Source of the DNA: Sporosarcina sp. PTS2304 | GTDB lineage: Bacteria > Bacillota > Bacilli > Bacillales_A > Planococcaceae | Direction: 5' to 3' | DNA: 64,000 nucleotides | Assembly (NCBI RefSeq): GCF_003351785.1 | Contig: NZ_CP031230.1 | Location: forward strand, 62,001-126,000 | Shown: one piece after another, positions 33,462-43,553 of the stretch | Position numbering within the stretch: position 1 is the first letter of the stretch | Layout of the letters: each line of letters begins with the position of its first letter | Notes under the pieces: generated by a model | Database searches by the model: none | Told to the model about the DNA's origin: nothing | The model's input: only the letters and a program-made list of their open reading frames with translations | Translations under genes and position numbers: made by a program

Positions 33462-34880
33462 ATGAAAAGTACAATGAATAAAGTAATGACGCTAGTAATG
33501 ATAGTTTGCGTTGTATTGCTTACAGGTTTTATCGGGGAAAAAGTACAAGCTGAAACGTTGGAAGTCGGAGAAAGCCGTTCACTTGGGACAAAAGTGGAAG
33601 TGCCGGTGACTGTGCGTGATGCCATGTATTTAAGTTCAGGTAACTTTGTAGTGACGACTCCGGCATCTGCGAAAGGGGTTGTATTGAAAGATTTTCGTCC
33701 TTCACCTGCGTTTGCTGATCAACTATTCCGCACGAAATGGAGTATCACTTCAAATAAACTCGATTTGAACTTTTTACCGATCTCAGGTAAAGAGGAAAGA
33801 TTAGCAAATAAGAAAATTACGATTGGTTATTTAGTCTTTGAACTCTCATCTTCATTTAACGAAGGAGAATCTGTCAAGCTGTCCTTAGAATCAGCTAATT
33901 TGAAGGGACGATCCGATACTTCGTTAATCGTTACACCGATGCATGGTAAAATTGAACGAAAAATGCCTGTAGGTGACGTAGTAGGTAATAACAAGCCGAC
34001 TGCAGCTGCAGCCATTCGCATCTTGCAGCATTTAAATCAACCCATTACTGACCGGGAAGCATTTCTTTCCGCAGATGTGAATGGGGATGGAAAGCTAACT
34101 CAGGAAGATGCGCAAATCATACTTGATTATATAACAGGCAAGCGAACGACATTTCTAGCGATCCAGTCAAAAGAGCTAGATCATGCGGTACTAAAGAGTG
34201 AGTATAACGAGCAAGTGACTGCAGTGCATGGACGTGCACCTTATATATTTAAGCGTGTAGGCAGCTTACCTACAGGTCTGAACCTTGATGAAACAACTGG
34301 TGAAATTAGCGGAGTTCCTACTCGTGCAGGAAACTTTAACTTTACGATTCAAGTAACCGATGCGGTAGGTGATATCGAAAAGCAGTTATTCAGTATCGAA
34401 GTGATTGATTCGAATATTTTGACTGTCGAAAAACCACTACCTGTCAACGTTATGTTAAATGGCACACCAGAACTGCCGTCTAAAGTGAATGTCACATATA
34501 AAGATAAAACAACAGGTAAAGAGTCTGTAACTTGGCAACCTGTAGATACATCCAAAATCGGTACAGTCCTAGCAAAAGGTAAAATTGGAGATAGCGGATT
34601 TACTGTGAATGTAGAAGTCAACGTGGTGGCCACAAATTACTTGAATAATGTAACGATCGGATATTCTCCATTATTTAATATGTATACAATTAAAGTCGAT
34701 GTTTCAGAAGAGGTTTATAGTGTAACTGTCAACTCGATATACTCTATGCACTTTGAAGGGGAAAAGAAATTTAGCTTGATAAGTACGAATTTTAAAACCA
34801 ATTCTCTAGTCACTTTTCGAATGTATGACAAATACGGTAATTTGCTTGAAACAAAGCAACATATTTTGAAACCAGATTAA
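33462..34880 (+). CDS. Secreted protein with cohesin-like, dockerin-like and Ig-like domains
   Basis: The start is ATG 33462 behind AGGTGA; the in-frame GTG 33453 lies on that site. The 472-residue protein has a signal peptide, then a cohesin-like beta-sandwich (about residues 30-165). A dockerin-like segment (about residues 170-230) has one good calcium-loop repeat, DVNGDGKLTQEDAQIILDY, and one degenerate first repeat (GDVVGNNKPTAAAAIRIL). After that come a putative-Ig (He_PIG) domain (LPTGLNLDETTGEISGVPT), a Big_4-like domain (LPVNVMLNGTPELPSKVNVT), and a last beta domain. It is the end of the surface cluster; a strong terminator follows. Interaction with the upstream cohesin protein is inferred. 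Confidence 0.75.
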   Translation: MKSTMNKVMTLVMIVCVVLLTGFIGEKVQAETLEVGESRSLGTKVEVPVTVRDAMYLSSGNFVVTTPASAKGVVLKDFRPSPAFADQLFRTKWSITSNKLDLNFLPISGKEERLANKKITIGYLVFELSSSFNEGESVKLSLESANLKGRSDTSLIVTPMHGKIERKMPVGDVVGNNKPTAAAAIRILQHLNQPITDREAFLSADVNGDGKLTQEDAQIILDYITGKRTTFLAIQSKELDHAVLKSEYNEQVTAVHGRAPYIFKRVGSLPTGLNLDETTGEISGVPTRAGNFNFTIQVTDAVGDIEKQLFSIEVIDSNILTVEKPLPVNVMLNGTPELPSKVNVTYKDKTTGKESVTWQPVDTSKIGTVLAKGKIGDSGFTVNVEVNVVATNYLNNVTIGYSPLFNMYTIKVDVSEEVYSVTVNSIYSMHFEGEKKFSLISTNFKTNSLVTFRMYDKYGNLLETKQHILKPD

Positions 34881-34889
34881 CTAATTATG

Positions 34890-34935
34890 AAGGCCTCCTC
34901 ACTGATTTGAGTCTAATCAGCAAGGAGGCCTTTTT
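34890..34935 (+). terminator. Terminator ending the surface-protein cluster
   Basis: The arms AGGCCTCCT and AGGAGGCCT, with inner CTGATT and AATCAG, are followed by TTTTT. Confidence 0.88.
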
Positions 34936-35094
34936 CAAGATATTTAAACGTTGTTCGTATCAGGTTACATGTCACCTAAGTGTACGAGTAGTAATAGAGG
35001 AAGTAAAAGAATTGAGTGATAGTCTAAAGTAATCAACCAATTCACAACATATCCATGATAGGATAATAAGAAAACGTTCGAGGAGGTCTGGTAA

Positions 35095-36030
35095 ATGAAC
35101 AACGCATTAGAAAAACATGTTCTGATTTATGGAGATATCTTCGTAGACTATATCGCGACAGATGATACAAATTCGAACTTCTCGAATTTCCTTGGAGGAG
35201 CAACTGTCAATGTAGCAGCCGGAATTTCAAGATTAGGTGCAAAATCTTCATTGATTACGATGATCGGGGAAGATGAAGATTCTGTGTTTGCCGAAAATGA
35301 ACTTCATCAGGAAGGTGTCGATTTAACATATGCTATTCGGTCGAAACAGAAGAAAGTAAACCGTGTGTATGTTCATCTCACACCAGAACATGATCGAGTA
35401 TTTGCGAAATACGTAGATGACACGCCACATCTACAAGTCACTCCAGACGACTTACGAGAAGAAGCTTTCCATCGAGCTACCATTTTGCATATTTGTTCAG
35501 GAACTATGTTTCAGCCTACAGCATTGCAGACGACTAAAAGAGCAGTTGAACTGGCAAAAATGACGGGTACTTTTCTTTCATTCGACCCTAATATTCGGCC
35601 GTTACGCTGGAAAAGTGAAGACATCTGCCGTCGGACAATCCTACCTTTTTTACAACAGACGGATTTGCTGAAATTAACTGAAGAAGAATTACTTTTTCTA
35701 ATGGAAAAAACAGAAATAGAAGAGGCGCTTGAAGCACTATCAGCCTATGAAATTCCTGTAGTGATGATGACGATGGGAGAATCGGGAACCCTCGCGATCA
35801 TTGAAGGCGTACGAAAACATATCGGAGTAGAAGCGATAGATCCTGTAGATACAACAGGTGCAGGGGATGCATTCATGGCGGCAGTACTTCATGGTCTTCA
35901 TGTAAAAGGGAAGCCGGAAAAATTTGAGGAGATGCATGCCTTGATTTCATTTGGCAATCAAATGGGCGCTTTATGTGCAATGAAACCCGGGGCCCTATCT
36001 GCTATGCCGCATGCTGATGAATTAGAATAA
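35095..36030 (+). CDS. PfkB-family carbohydrate kinase
   Basis: ATG 35095 behind GAGGAGG. The 311-residue protein shows the PfkB N-terminal signature GGATVNVAAGISRLGA and the C-terminal signature DTTGAGDAFMAAVLHG with its catalytic Asp. Family members phosphorylate fructose, ribose, adenosine or related sugars. Substrate cannot be read from the sequence, although the layout resembles fructokinases. The gene is alone, followed by two GCTCATA boxes and a terminator. A separate ribokinase lies at 51.5 kb. Confidence 0.85.
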   Translation: MNNALEKHVLIYGDIFVDYIATDDTNSNFSNFLGGATVNVAAGISRLGAKSSLITMIGEDEDSVFAENELHQEGVDLTYAIRSKQKKVNRVYVHLTPEHDRVFAKYVDDTPHLQVTPDDLREEAFHRATILHICSGTMFQPTALQTTKRAVELAKMTGTFLSFDPNIRPLRWKSEDICRRTILPFLQQTDLLKLTEEELLFLMEKTEIEEALEALSAYEIPVVMMTMGESGTLAIIEGVRKHIGVEAIDPVDTTGAGDAFMAAVLHGLHVKGKPEKFEEMHALISFGNQMGALCAMKPGALSAMPHADELE

Positions 36031-36065
36031 GTAGTTTTAATGATGTGTCTGTAGATTGCGTTCGC

Positions 36066-36093
36066 GCTCATAGAATCCGCATCAGCGCTCATA
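36066..36093. repeat. Dispersed 21-bp GCTCATA-box repeat, two boxes
   Basis: GCTCATA at 36066 and 36087, exactly 21 bases apart, between the kinase stop and its terminator. The spacer GAATCCGCATCAGC begins like array spacers. Confidence 0.75.
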
Positions 36094-36113
36094 GCTACTG
36101 TCATCCTAAATAA

Positions 36114-36149
36114 AAACAAGCCATCCACAAAAAAGTGGATGGCTTGTTT
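36114..36149. terminator. Bidirectional terminator between kinase and chemotaxis receptor genes
   Basis: The perfect arms AAACAAGCCATCCAC and GTGGATGGCTTGTTT surround a six-A loop. Confidence 0.85.
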
Positions 36150-36155
36150 ACACTG

Positions 36156-37841
36156 TTACACTTTAAATTCCTGTATCACTTGCTGTAGAGTCATGGCTTG
36201 TTCGCTTAAGTCGTGGGCGACAGTGTTTATTTCTTCGATGGTTGCCATTTGTTCTTCTACAGCGCCAGAGTTTTGTTCTGTTTGAGCAGAGGCTTCGTCA
36301 GCTTGCGCGGCGATTTCTTGAACAGAAGCGGAAACTTGTTCGGCGCTGGCGGAAATTTCTTCTGAAGCTGCTGAGATGTCTTCTATTTGTCCGCCCATCA
36401 TTTGAATGGCTTCGACAATTGTCAAGAAAGCTTTTCCAGCCTCATCAATGACATGAACACCTTGCTTTGCGTTTTTCAAGCTTTCTTCAATAGAAGTTTC
36501 CACGTTTTGAGTGTCTATTTGGATATCTGCCGTTAATTTAACGATTTGACTGGCTGAATTTTTTGATTGCTCAGCTAGACTTCGAACTTCATTGGCTACG
36601 ACTGCGAATCCTTTTCCTTGCTCACCGGCTCTAGCTGCTTCAATAGCTGCGTTAAGTGCAAGAAGATTGGTTTGTTCAGTAATGTCTGTAATGACTTTTG
36701 TAATGTTTTCAATTTCTACAGTTTGTCTGCTCAAGCGTTCGATTAATTCGCTAGTTTGCTGAGAGGATGCATAAATGATATTCATTTGGTCTTTTGCAAG
36801 TTGGACAGAATGCTCGCTGTCACCTGCTAATTTCTCCGTTTCTTCTGCACTAGCATTTAAGTGTAATGCGGATTCTGCAATTCGTTGCACCCCAATTGCA
36901 GTTTCTTCCATCGCTAATGAACTCTCTTTTGCGGATGCTGCTGAAATTTGTGCACCTGTTGAAATTTGATCCATATTTTTGCTCACTTCGTGGGAAGCTT
37001 TCGTTACTTCCTCCGTGCTTGCAGATAGTTCTTCAGCTGAGGCAGTGACGTGCAATGCGTTGTCATGAATCGTACTAATTACATTTCTTAGATTATGCTT
37101 CATTGTATTAAATGAATTCGCCAACTCTCGTATTTCATCATTTGCTTTAACTTGTATGTCTTCCTGTGTCAAATCACCGCTCGCCATAATAGCTGTAGCG
37201 GCAGACAAACTTTTGATTGGGCGCGAAATTGCACGATAGATAAAGTAGGCAATGAGTAAAGACAATATAGTATCTGAAATAGTGGAAGTAGTTAGCGCAC
37301 GTTTTGATTTAGCAGCGCCTTCTTGAGCTTCTACACGTTTACGATCTAATTCGTTTTCTTGAAAGTTTTCCATATCTTTTCCCGCTTGTTGAATAGCAAT
37401 ATTAACAGGACGGATATCTGTTTCCATCACTTGTTTTGCTCCGGCTACGTCGTCTGCTTGAATGAGTCTTATAATTTCTGCTGCGCTCGTATCATATATG
37501 GCAATCTGATCTTTAGTTTCTTGAATCAGTTGTTTCATTTCCTCTGCTTGTGCATATGTAGTTAATGTCTCGATTTCCTTTTTTAATAATTGTTGATGTT
37601 CTTTGAAATTTTCTAATGCGACATCGCGTTTATCTGCCAAATACGCACGCATATACATGCCTTGCAGTGCCATTTCAGTTTGTACCGCGCTTGCGCTTAA
37701 TGACATCTTCACTTGTGAATCTAACATATTTTCATAGCTCTCTGTGACGTTCTTGAGCTGGGATATACTGAAGAAGGAGAACATAAGCAAGACTGCTAAC
37801 ATTACACCAAATCCACCGAATATCTTTTTACCAATGGTCAT
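36156..37841 (-). CDS. Transmembrane methyl-accepting chemotaxis protein
   Basis: ATG 37841 behind AGGAGG. The 561-residue receptor has a first membrane helix (residues about 8-30), an extracellular four-helix ligand domain of the 4HB_MCP type, and a second membrane helix near residue 190. A HAMP domain ([18 protein letters not shown]) and the cytoplasmic signalling hairpin follow, whose tip reads [21 protein letters not shown]. It would sense an unknown extracellular cue and signal through CheW/CheA. It is one of three chemotaxis-type transducers in the window. Confidence 0.9.
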   Translation of the reverse strand: MTIGKKIFGGFGVMLAVLLMFSFFSISQLKNVTESYENMLDSQVKMSLSASAVQTEMALQGMYMRAYLADKRDVALENFKEHQQLLKKEIETLTTYAQAEEMKQLIQETKDQIAIYDTSAAEIIRLIQADDVAGAKQVMETDIRPVNIAIQQAGKDMENFQENELDRKRVEAQEGAAKSKRALTTSTISDTILSLLIAYFIYRAISRPIKSLSAATAIMASGDLTQEDIQVKANDEIRELANSFNTMKHNLRNVISTIHDNALHVTASAEELSASTEEVTKASHEVSKNMDQISTGAQISAASAKESSLAMEETAIGVQRIAESALHLNASAEETEKLAGDSEHSVQLAKDQMNIIYASSQQTSELIERLSRQTVEIENITKVITDITEQTNLLALNAAIEAARAGEQGKGFAVVANEVRSLAEQSKNSASQIVKLTADIQIDTQNVETSIEESLKNAKQGVHVIDEAGKAFLTIVEAIQMMGGQIEDISAASEEISASAEQVSASVQEIAAQADEASAQTEQNSGAVEEQMATIEEINTVAHDLSEQAMTLQQVIQEFKV

Positions 37842-38156
37842 TTATAATTTCCTCCTATAACTAAATTCCTAAGCATAGAATATATTTTACTATATTCTAT
37901 CTATCTAAGCTAAAAGTATTTGTATATTACTAATTTATTATTAAAATAAATTCACAAATAATACGAATGAACGGCATGTACACTACTATTATCGTCTGCA
38001 AGAATATAAATTTGATAGACAAATCCAAAAAGTGTCGCTACTATCTAGCAATTTAAAAATACACAAAGCGATGAACTTTGTGCATTTTTACTAATCCCTA
38101 TTTAAACGTTGTAATGTTTATAACATAGATATACTTCCTTGCTGTTCCTTTTTACA
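37842..38156. other. Intergenic region upstream of the chemotaxis receptor
   Basis: AT-rich. It holds the receptor promoter on the minus strand (not resolved) and a hairpin at 38055-38089 with arms AAAAATACACAAAG and CTTTGTGCATTTTT. That hairpin is probably the terminator of the minus-strand gene at 38157-38444. Nothing else is recognisable. Confidence 0.6.
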
Positions 38157-38444
38157 TCAATACGAACTATATTTAATGGTGCAAATATCTGATAAAAAAA
38201 TTTCTTGCACAGCCACATCACCAAAAGGTTGAAAATACAGCAGTCTTTTATGTCGATCAAAACGTAAAAAATAGCCGTTTTGTTGATGGTCTTTTGACTC
38301 TTTTAAAGTGATTTCAACAGGAGCTCCCATTGATAAATCAACTAAAATATGAATGATTTTTTTATCGTCATAACAGCGTGGTTCTCTCTTTGAGGGGAGG
38401 GAAGAGTCACAACCTTTACAAGGTCTATACTTTCTAGATGCCAT
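38157..38444 (-). CDS. Small conserved-looking protein of unknown function
   Basis: ATG 38444 has AAGGAGGTG 8 bases upstream, a very strong site, which supports a real gene. The 95-residue protein begins with a basic Cys-containing segment (RKYRPCKGCDSS, and a third Cys in RCYDD), followed by a beta-rich domain (VEITLKESKDHQQNGYFLRF, LLYFQPFGDVAVQEIFL). There is no signal peptide. I do not recognise the family; the Cys residues could hold zinc. It is followed by a hairpin terminator. Confidence 0.65.
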   Translation of the reverse strand: MASRKYRPCKGCDSSLPSKREPRCYDDKKIIHILVDLSMGAPVEITLKESKDHQQNGYFLRFDRHKRLLYFQPFGDVAVQEIFLSDICTIKYSSY

Positions 38445-38641
38445 CTGTTCAGCACCTCCTTCTCTTCTAGCGTATGTTCCAAAAAAGTAGAGAATTGTGC
38501 CGGTTCACCGGATAGGAAAAATTACGAATATGGAATTCTAGAGAAAAGATGATACAGATGTGAATGAGAAAAAGAAATTTTAGATTTCATTGACTAAATG
38601 ATACAATACATAAAAACTGCCCAGAGTGAGGTGACGTAACT

Positions 38642-40072
38642 ATGAAAATATTGCTTCTCATAAAAGATCCGCTAGAAGCACAAGGCTTACAATGGCTTCT
38701 GACTTCGCAATGGACTGATGTGACAGTAGAAGTAACAGACCAAGTAAGCGTATTACATACATTTCAAGATGCTTATCTTTATATTATTGATATGGATTTT
38801 ATTAAACATGAAGAGGTAGAGCTTCCCACGCAAACTCTGTGGCTTGGCATCTCATCGGAGCGAACGTTTCAAACGGTTTATGAGGCGCTTTCAAAAAAGG
38901 CGGAAGATGTACTATTTCGACCGTTTCCACCTGAAAGATTAGTAAAACAAATTCAGCAAATTCGTTTTAGATGGCGCAACGAACAAGTGGAACGAACACA
39001 GCCAGTAACTGCCGAGAAACATTCTATTTCATATGAAGACTTAATCATTCGCGAGACTGTTATCGAATATCCGGTCTGTATGAGTTTGCTGGCCATATCC
39101 GATGTGGATGCATTGGATTTACTCGTTGATAAATTGAAAGTTCATGATTTTCCTTCTACATTTCAAGTGTTTCCGTTTTCTAATCATGTATTAGTTATTC
39201 ATCAATTGAAAGAGATGCAAGCATTACATGAGGCGTATCGCATATTTTTCTCGCAGTGGAAACGACTATCAGATGCGTTGCTCACGATTTATCTTTATAC
39301 AGAAGAGAAAAATATAAGTTATCGTGAATTATATAAAAAGATGCGATTATTTCACGAACGTATTTTTTATGACGGCTACGATATTATTATGCAAATTGAA
39401 GAGGAAGTTCAGTGGAAGGAACTCGATCCGTTTTTATCACCAATCGACCAGCAAAAATGGATTGAAATGTTAAATAAACAACAATTACAAAAAATACGTG
39501 ATTGGCTGGAATATGATTTTCTTACGTTAGAACCGCCATATCCGAATCCCGAGATGGTACGTGTACGACTCACAAGTATATTGGCGCAAATGCGTCGTTA
39601 TATGATGGCTAATTCACTCCAGTCTTCGCATGTGGAGACTTCGTATCATGAACTATTTAATAAAACGATCCAAGAGCCGATTATGTATGAGATCATCCAA
39701 TCGTTCATTACATTCAGCAGTGAATTGATTAGAACATCAAGTGAGCTTAATGTATCGCAGGACTTTGTAGAAAAAGTACGTGAGAGAATGGTAATGAACT
39801 ATTGGGACTCTTCTTGGAATTTAGCTGACTGCGCGGATGAAATGAAAATGCATAAAAGTACATTGAGCCGTAAGTATGCAAAAGAAGCAGAAGATTCTTT
39901 TCGTGATGCGTTATTACGTATTCGGATTGAACAAGCTAAGCGTTTATTAAAAGAGACAGATTTGGCTATCGCTGATGTGGCAATCACTTCAGGATTTTCA
40001 CACCCTGCTTATTTTAGTAAACGATTTAAAGAAGCGACAGGATGGACACCTTATGCATATCGCCAATCGTGA
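38642..40072 (+). CDS. AraC-family transcriptional regulator with receiver-like N-terminus
   Basis: ATG 38642 behind GAGGTG. The 476-residue protein starts like a response-regulator receiver (MKILLLIKDPLEAQGLQWLL, with Asp in YIIDMDF), but the strongly conserved residues are only partly kept. The middle is an all-helical regulatory region. Residues about 375-475 form the AraC double helix-turn-helix (NLADCADEMKMHKSTLSRKY, then LAIADVAITSGFSHPAYFSKRFKE, GWTPYAYR). It lies just upstream of hutU in the same direction, so control of histidine use is possible but not shown. No partner histidine kinase is adjacent. Confidence 0.82.
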   Translation: MKILLLIKDPLEAQGLQWLLTSQWTDVTVEVTDQVSVLHTFQDAYLYIIDMDFIKHEEVELPTQTLWLGISSERTFQTVYEALSKKAEDVLFRPFPPERLVKQIQQIRFRWRNEQVERTQPVTAEKHSISYEDLIIRETVIEYPVCMSLLAISDVDALDLLVDKLKVHDFPSTFQVFPFSNHVLVIHQLKEMQALHEAYRIFFSQWKRLSDALLTIYLYTEEKNISYRELYKKMRLFHERIFYDGYDIIMQIEEEVQWKELDPFLSPIDQQKWIEMLNKQQLQKIRDWLEYDFLTLEPPYPNPEMVRVRLTSILAQMRRYMMANSLQSSHVETSYHELFNKTIQEPIMYEIIQSFITFSSELIRTSSELNVSQDFVEKVRERMVMNYWDSSWNLADCADEMKMHKSTLSRKYAKEAEDSFRDALLRIRIEQAKRLLKETDLAIADVAITSGFSHPAYFSKRFKEATGWTPYAYRQS

Positions 40073-40166
40073 GTTAATTTATCAAGCCTGTAGATTATGC
40101 AAAGAAAGGAATTAGCTCTTGGAAATTTATCTAACTATGATTTATATATAAGTCAACAAAGTATAA

Positions 40167-40181
40167 ATGAAAACGTTTACC
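40167..40181 (+). promoter_or_regulatory. Candidate CcpA cre site upstream of hutU
   Basis: ATGAAAACGTTTACC matches the cre pattern WTGNAANCGNWNNCW at 14 of 15 positions. It lies about 100 bases before the hutU start. Carbon catabolite control of hut genes is established in B. subtilis. Confidence 0.55.
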
Positions 40182-40282
40182 TTTAAAGAATGTGTATGAA
40201 ATGTAAAATCATCACTAAAGTACAACGTAATTAACTGATGATTCTTAGTATACTAATAGTAACTTAAAAGGAGGTCATTATT

Positions 40283-41965
40283 ATGACGATAAAACAAACA
40301 CATAACGCAAGTGAAAAAGTAATTCAATATACAGGAACGGAACTTCACACGAAAGGATGGCAGCAAGAAGCGGCTCTTCGCATGCTGATGAATAATTTAC
40401 ATCCAGACGTAGCAGAGCATCCAGATAAACTGGTAGTGTACGGCGGAATCGGGAAAGCAGCACGTAACTGGGAAAGCTTTGATGCGATCGTTCGTTCATT
40501 GAAAGAATTGGAGAACGATGAGACATTGCTAGTACAATCAGGAAAGCCGGTTGTTATTTTCAAAACGCATGAAAATGCTCCGCGCGTATTAATCGCAAAT
40601 TCTAATATCGTTCCTGCTTATGCAAATTGGGATACATTCCATGAGCTAGATAAAAAAGGTTTGATGATGTATGGACAAATGACTGCTGGAAGCTGGATCT
40701 ATATCGGTTCACAAGGAATCGTACAAGGGACATACGAAACATTTGCTGAGCTAGCTAATCAACATTTCGGTGGCTCGCTAAAAGGAACAATTACAGTAAC
40801 AGCTGGATTAGGTGGAATGGGTGGTGCTCAACCACTAGCAGTTACAATGGCTGGCGGAGTTTGTATCGGAATTGAAGTAGATGAAACTCGCATCGATCGC
40901 CGCATTGAAACGCGTTACACAGATGTGAAAACAGATTCATTAGATGAAGCGATTCGTCTTGCGGAAGAAGCGAAGGCAGAAAGAAAAGCCTTATCAATCG
41001 GTCTATTAGGAAATGCGGCGGATGTTTTGCCGGAAATGATTTCACGCGGATTTATTCCAGACGTTCTAACAGATCAAACATCCGCACATGACCCGTTGAA
41101 TGGATATGTCCCATCTAAGATGACTATGGAAGAAGCAGCAAAACTTCGTGCTTCTAATCCAGAAGAATACGTACGTCTATCAAAAAAAGCGATGGCACAG
41201 CACGTTTCAGCGATGATCGACATGATGGATAAAGGAGCAATCACGTTTGACTATGGGAATAATATTCGTCAAGTAGCAAAAGATGAAGGCGTAGAGCGTG
41301 CATTTGACTTCCCAGGATTCGTCCCAGCTTATATCCGTCCGCAATTCTGTGAAGGAAAAGGTCCATTCCGCTGGGTAGCACTTTCAGGAGATCCTGAAGA
41401 TATCCGTAAAACAGACGAAGTGATTTTACGCGAATTTAGCTACAATACACATTTGTGCAACTGGATCAAAATGGCGCAAGAAAAAATTCAATTCCAAGGG
41501 TTACCAGCTCGTATTTGCTGGTTAGGATATGGAGAACGCGCTCGTTTTGGTAAAATAATTAATGATATGGTAGCGAGTGGCGAATTAAGTGCACCGATCG
41601 TTATCGGCCGTGACCACTTGGATTCAGGTTCTGTTTCTTCACCTAACCGTGAAACTGAAGCAATGAAAGACGGTTCAGATGTAGTATCTGACTGGCCGAT
41701 CCTAAATGCAATGGTCAATGCTGTTGGTGGAGCGACTTGGGTTTCTCTGCACCACGGTGGTGGCGTAGGAATGGGGTATTCTCAACATGCGGGCATGGTA
41801 ATTGTTGCGGACGGTACAAAAGAAGCGGAAGCACGTCTTGAGCGTGTATTGACTACGGATCCTGGAATGGGTGTTGTACGTCACGCGGATGCAGGATATG
41901 ATATCGCAATTCAAACTGCGAAAGAAAAAGGAATTAATATGCCAATGTTGAAAGGTGGAAAATAA
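40283..41965 (+). CDS. hutU: Urocanate hydratase (urocanase)
   Basis: ATG 40283 behind AAAGGAGG. The 560-residue enzyme converts urocanate to imidazolonepropionate, the second step of histidine breakdown, using tightly bound NAD+. Family blocks are clear: [71 protein letters not shown] and [15 protein letters not shown]. Length matches bacterial HutU. hutI follows immediately (next base). hutH, hutP and hutG are not in the window, so the histidine pathway is split in this genome. Confidence 0.97.
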   Translation: MTIKQTHNASEKVIQYTGTELHTKGWQQEAALRMLMNNLHPDVAEHPDKLVVYGGIGKAARNWESFDAIVRSLKELENDETLLVQSGKPVVIFKTHENAPRVLIANSNIVPAYANWDTFHELDKKGLMMYGQMTAGSWIYIGSQGIVQGTYETFAELANQHFGGSLKGTITVTAGLGGMGGAQPLAVTMAGGVCIGIEVDETRIDRRIETRYTDVKTDSLDEAIRLAEEAKAERKALSIGLLGNAADVLPEMISRGFIPDVLTDQTSAHDPLNGYVPSKMTMEEAAKLRASNPEEYVRLSKKAMAQHVSAMIDMMDKGAITFDYGNNIRQVAKDEGVERAFDFPGFVPAYIRPQFCEGKGPFRWVALSGDPEDIRKTDEVILREFSYNTHLCNWIKMAQEKIQFQGLPARICWLGYGERARFGKIINDMVASGELSAPIVIGRDHLDSGSVSSPNRETEAMKDGSDVVSDWPILNAMVNAVGGATWVSLHHGGGVGMGYSQHAGMVIVADGTKEAEARLERVLTTDPGMGVVRHADAGYDIAIQTAKEKGINMPMLKGGK

Positions 41966-43219
41966 TTGAAACCAGTATGGATTAAACATGCAAAAGAACT
42001 GGCAACAATCGCGGGTGAAAATGGGGCACGTAAAGGGAAAGACATGTCTGAACTAGCAATTATTGAAGATGGAAGCGTCTGGATTGAAGACGGCAAAATT
42101 GCTGCAGTAGGTACAACAGCAGAACTGGAAGAACAGTTTGCAAACCGTACGCATGAAGCGGATATTGTCGATGCTACAGGGCGTCTAGTGACTCCGGGAC
42201 TCGTCGATCCACATACGCATATTGTCTATGGAGGTAGCCGTGAGCGTGAATTTGAAATGCGTTTAGAAGGTGCTACGTATATGGATATTATGAATGCGGG
42301 TGGCGGAATTCATGCAACATGCCGTATGACACGTGAAGCGACAGAAGACGAACTAATCGAACAAAGCTCACGTCGTTTAGATTCATTTGCGAAACACGGT
42401 GTCACGACTGTTGAAGGTAAGAGTGGATACGGACTCGATTTAGAAACTGAAATGAAGCAATTACGTGTAGCAAAACGCTTAAACGAGCAGCATGCAGTCG
42501 AGATTATTCCTACATTCATGGGTGCGCATGCGGTGCCGAATGAGTATAAAGGAAACGAAGATGCATTTGTAGACTTAATCATTGACGAAATGCTTCCGGT
42601 AGTAGCGAAAGAGAAATTAGCTATCTTCAATGATGTGTTTTGTGAAAAAGATGTGTTTACTCCAGAACAGTCTGAACGTATTTTAGAAGCAGGTAAAAAG
42701 CTTGGCTTAACACCTAAAATTCATGCAGATGAAATTGTATCTTATGGCGGTGCAGAACTCGCAGCGAAAGTGGGTGCAATTTCTGCAGAGCATTTATTAA
42801 AAGCATCTGATCAAGGAATTAAAGATATGGCGGAAGCAGGAGTAATCGGTTGTCTACTTCCGGCAACTGCGCTGTTCCTTCGCGAAGAAGCAGCGAAAGG
42901 ACGTCAAATGATCGATTCTGGGATGGCGGTTGCCATTTCGACAGATTGCAATCCAGGTTCTTCACCTACGACATCTATGCCTCTTGTGATGAATTTAGCA
43001 TGTATCTCTATGCGTCTAACACCGGCAGAAGCCTTAGTTGCAGCAACGATCAACGCAGCGAGCGCAATTAAAGTAGAAAACCGTGTAGGATCACTAGAGG
43101 TAGGAAAACAAGGCGATTTGGTCATGTGGGATATCGGAAGTTACCAAGAACTTCAATACTTATTCGGTGTCAATCATGTAGATAAAGTTTGGAAAAAAGG
43201 TCAACAGATCGTTGGATAA
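41966..43219 (+). CDS. hutI: Imidazolonepropionase
   Basis: TTG start at 41966, 7-8 bases after AAAGGTGG and directly abutting the hutU stop, so the pair is one operon. The 417-residue amidohydrolase-fold enzyme hydrolyses imidazolone-5-propionate to N-formimidoyl-glutamate, step three of histidine catabolism. Visible motifs are the metal-binding VDPHTHIVYGGSRE, GGGIHATCRMTREA, KIHADEIVSYGGAELA and the Asp-containing STDCNPGSSPT. Its mRNA ends in the hairpin formed by the left end of a MITE-like element. Confidence 0.96.
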   Translation: MKPVWIKHAKELATIAGENGARKGKDMSELAIIEDGSVWIEDGKIAAVGTTAELEEQFANRTHEADIVDATGRLVTPGLVDPHTHIVYGGSREREFEMRLEGATYMDIMNAGGGIHATCRMTREATEDELIEQSSRRLDSFAKHGVTTVEGKSGYGLDLETEMKQLRVAKRLNEQHAVEIIPTFMGAHAVPNEYKGNEDAFVDLIIDEMLPVVAKEKLAIFNDVFCEKDVFTPEQSERILEAGKKLGLTPKIHADEIVSYGGAELAAKVGAISAEHLLKASDQGIKDMAEAGVIGCLLPATALFLREEAAKGRQMIDSGMAVAISTDCNPGSSPTTSMPLVMNLACISMRLTPAEALVAATINAASAIKVENRVGSLEVGKQGDLVMWDIGSYQELQYLFGVNHVDKVWKKGQQIVG

Positions 43220-43226
43220 TAATTGG

Positions 43227-43275
43227 GGCTGTCCAGAAAGTCAGTGAGAACTGAGTTTCTGTGACAGCCCTTTTT
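43227..43275 (+). terminator. Terminator of hutUI within the left MITE end
   Basis: GGGCTGTCCAGAAAGTCAG pairs with CTGAGTTTCTGTGACAGCCC with few mismatches and is followed by TTTTT, 7 bases after the hutI stop. Confidence 0.7.
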
Positions 43276-43415
43276 CTCATGAAACGAATAGAAGAATCCT
43301 CTCTTCGCCGTTCCTTTCCGTTCCACTCGATATCTTGCTTCAAATAGGTACAAAAAAATCGCCCTTTCTAGTAGAATAAAGTTACCAAACCCACTCTACG
43401 AAAGGACGATTTTTT

Positions 43416-43553
43416 ATGCGCGATCCAAAGATTACTTACGAACAGTACACCACAGAACAACTCACTTTTTCTATAGAAGAACATACGGCATCGTTCCGTG
43501 GCCTTGAAAAGTTTCATACGAAGTTCGGAATCGTCGCACTGGTTCACAGTTGA
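43416..43553 (+). pseudogene. Truncated transposase N-terminus in the MITE-like element
   Basis: ATG 43416 with AAAGGACG upstream opens a 45-codon frame (MRDPKITYEQYTTEQLTF...) that looks like the start of an IS transposase. It runs into a long inverted repeat and stops at once. The upstream hairpin (about 43348-43415, arms AAAAAATCG and CGATTTTTT) is of the kind that shields transposase genes from outside transcription. Confidence 0.55.
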
